A stretch of DNA of 64,000 nt from positions 1 through 64,000 of the forward strand of contig NZ_JAKRMY010000005.1 of NCBI RefSeq assembly GCF_022346005.1, given 5' to 3'. Below the pieces are notes generated by a model. The model was given only the letters and a program-made list of their open reading frames with translations. It was not told where the DNA came from and ran no database searches. The translations under genes were made by a program, and so were the position numbers. Source of the DNA: Corynebacterium sp. ACRPS. Its GTDB lineage: Bacteria; Actinomycetota; Actinomycetes; Mycobacteriales; Mycobacteriaceae. This document shows positions 62,550-64,000 of the stretch, in pieces. Every line of letters starts with the position of its first letter. Position 1 is the first letter of the stretch.

Positions 62550-64000
62550 TACTTGTAGTTCCTTGTCATCAGCGGGATCGAGTCAAAGTACAGGGGTTCT
62601 GCGTGGCGGATGAACTCGTTCTTGTTCGCGCCCGGCTCCCAGGCGGAAACGAAGCACCAGTTTTCGTCGTCACGCTCGGCTTCGCCTTCTTCAGAAAGGT
62701 GATCTTCGCGGAAGTGAGCGCCGCAAGACTCATCGCGGTCAAGGGCGTCGATGCACATGAGCTCACCCAGGTCCAGGTAATCGGCAACGCGCAGGCCGTA
62801 TTCCAGGACTTGGTTCATGTCATTCGCCTCACCAGGGATGCGGACGTTCTTCCAGAAGTCATCGCGCAGGGCACGGATCTTCTCGATGGTGTCCTTCAGG
62901 TCCTCGACGTTACGGGACACACCGCAGCCGAAGTACAGCAGGTCACCCAGCTGGCGGTGGTAGTGGGACGGACCGTGCGGGTCATCGCCGTGGACCTGCA
63001 TCAGCTTGTCGATGCGCTCCTGGGACTTCTGCACGGCTTCTTGTGCCTCAGCGGAGTCCTCGGCCAGCTTGTCCTCGTTGAGGTGGTCAGCCAAGTAGTT
63101 CGGGATGGTAAACGGCAGGGTGAACCAGCCGTCAACAGAAGCCGAAAGCAGGGAGTTCGCGCCCAGGCGGTTAGCACCGTGGTAGGTCCAAGAGCACTCA
63201 CCGGCGGCGAAGAGGCCGTCAATAGAGGTCATCTCGTTGAAGTCGGTCCACAGGCCCCCCATGGTGAAGTGGCAGGTAGGAGCGATGCGCATGGGGGTCT
63301 CGTACGCGGACTCACCAATGGCCTCTTCATACATCTGAATGAGGTTGGAGTAACGCTCGCGGATCTTATCCTTACCCAAACGTTCGATGGCGTCACGGAA
63401 GTCCAGGTAGACCGAGTTCTTCAGCGGTCCAACGCCCAGGCCCTTGTTAATCTGCTGCGAGATTGCACGGGAGGCAACGTCACGGGGAACCAAGTTACCG
63501 AAGGCCGGGTAGCGGCGCTCCAAGAAGTAGTCGCGCTCTTCTTCCGGAATGGTGTTCGGGTCGCGGTCGTCGCCCTCTTCCTTGGGCGACCAGATGCGGC
63601 CATCGTTACGCAGGGACTCCGACATCAAAATGGTCTTGGACTGCCAGTCAGAGTTGACCGGCAGGCCCGTCGGGTGGAACTGCACGAACGCCGGGGAAGC
63701 CAGATAAGCGCCCTTGTCATAAGCGCGCATCATGGCGCTGGCGTTGGAGTTCTTCGCCAGGGTGGACATGTGGTAAACGTTGCCGTAACCACCGGTACCC
63801 AGGATGACGGCGTGGCCGGTGAAGGCCTTGAGCTCACCGGTAATCAGGTTGCGGGTGACAATGCCGCCCGCGCGCTTCTTGCCGTTGTCCTCATAGGTGA
63901 TGATGTCCTGCATATCGTTGTGGGCAAAAAGCTCCACATTGCCCAGGCCGATCTGACGGTACAGTGCAGAGGTCGTGGACAGCTGCAGCTGCTGACCTGT
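62549..64000 (-). CDS. sdhA: Succinate dehydrogenase flavoprotein subunit, 5' end outside the window
   Basis: SdhA oxidises succinate to fumarate with covalent FAD. This fragment holds about 483 residues and continues beyond position 64000, so the FAD-binding N-terminus with the flavinylated His is not seen. Visible features are GHAVILGTGGYGNVYHMS, VQFHPTGLPVNSDWQSK, TCHFTMGGLWTDFNEMTSID, GLFAAGECS and HGANRLGANSLLSAS, all substrate and FAD contacts. The C-terminus LYFDSIPLMTRNYK ends the protein at 62549. Confidence 0.95.
   Translation of the reverse strand, partial: TGQQLQLSTTSALYRQIGLGNVELFAHNDMQDIITYEDNGKKRAGGIVTRNLITGELKAFTGHAVILGTGGYGNVYHMSTLAKNSNASAMMRAYDKGAYLASPAFVQFHPTGLPVNSDWQSKTILMSESLRNDGRIWSPKEEGDDRDPNTIPEEERDYFLERRYPAFGNLVPRDVASRAISQQINKGLGVGPLKNSVYLDFRDAIERLGKDKIRERYSNLIQMYEEAIGESAYETPMRIAPTCHFTMGGLWTDFNEMTSIDGLFAAGECSWTYHGANRLGANSLLSASVDGWFTLPFTIPNYLADHLNEDKLAEDSAEAQEAVQKSQERIDKLMQVHGDDPHGPSHYHRQLGDLLYFGCGVSRNVEDLKDTIEKIRALRDDFWKNVRIPGEANDMNQVLEYGLRVADYLDLGELMCIDALDRDESCGAHFREDHLSEEGEAERDDENWCFVSAWEPGANKNEFIRHAEPLYFDSIPLMTRNYK

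Noticed and set aside
1..64000. CRISPR array or prophage
   Set aside because: No regularly spaced direct repeats with unique spacers, and no capsid, terminase, portal or integrase genes were seen.

Overview
The window reads as a chromosomal segment of a Corynebacterium species. It is GC-rich apart from the first 4.5 kb. Gene content and order match the corynebacterial and mycobacterial chromosome: sdhAB, murB, mshA-gpmA-senX3-regX3, ppx, proC, a BldC-like gene, bS22, a SerB1-like phosphatase, glutaredoxin, hemA-hemC-hemD-hemB, hemE-hemY, hemL and a resA-ccdA-resB-ccsB cytochrome c maturation operon. I cannot name the species from sequence alone.

Region 1 (1-4543) is a low-GC mobile-element graveyard. 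It holds fragments of IS256-like, IS6 and several IS3 elements. Two IS3 3' ends with the same terminal sequence lie in the same orientation at 193-218 and 4519-4543. Between them are an EamA-type exporter and an ATP-grasp ligase broken by three single-base deletions in homopolymers.

Region 2 (4764-8355) has a sulfonate/nitrate-type ABC importer on the minus strand, divergent from an OsmC peroxide-stress gene. An McbR-like inverted repeat lies between them.

Region 3 (8419-19373) is respiratory. It contains menC, menB, menE and menA for menaquinone, and a resA-ccdA-resB-ccsB operon for cytochrome c maturation, with several small unknown genes between them.

Region 4 (19410-32250) contains most of the haem pathway: hemL, hemY, hemE, hemB, fused cobA-hemD, hemC and hemA. 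Two uncharacterised membrane proteins sit inside the haem run. Two unrelated plus-strand genes (an HIBADH-like oxidoreductase and an HNH nuclease) lie between hemL and hemY.

Region 5 (32327-42822) is the conserved proC/ppx/regX3/mshA neighbourhood. Region 6 (42889-48502) has three consecutive acyl-CoA ligase paralogues with an ogt-type DNA repair gene inserted after the first. Region 7 (48568-56478) has brkB-like, luxS, murB, DUF2505, a methyltransferase, an LmeA-like protein, a truncated DeoC-like protein, DUF2516, a charged helical protein and DUF445.

Region 8 (56704-61218) carries a DnaQ-type exonuclease, an MmeI-type single-chain restriction-modification enzyme and a lone IS3 OrfA, and looks accessory. 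Region 9 (61369-64000) is a membrane protein, sdhB and the C-terminal part of sdhA, which runs off the window.

The most unusual signal is not a gene. The 10-mer ATCGGCAAGC, usually preceded by C, occurs 20 times on the two strands between 9 and 61.3 kb. It falls in four different coding registers and once in non-coding DNA, far above chance for a 10-mer.
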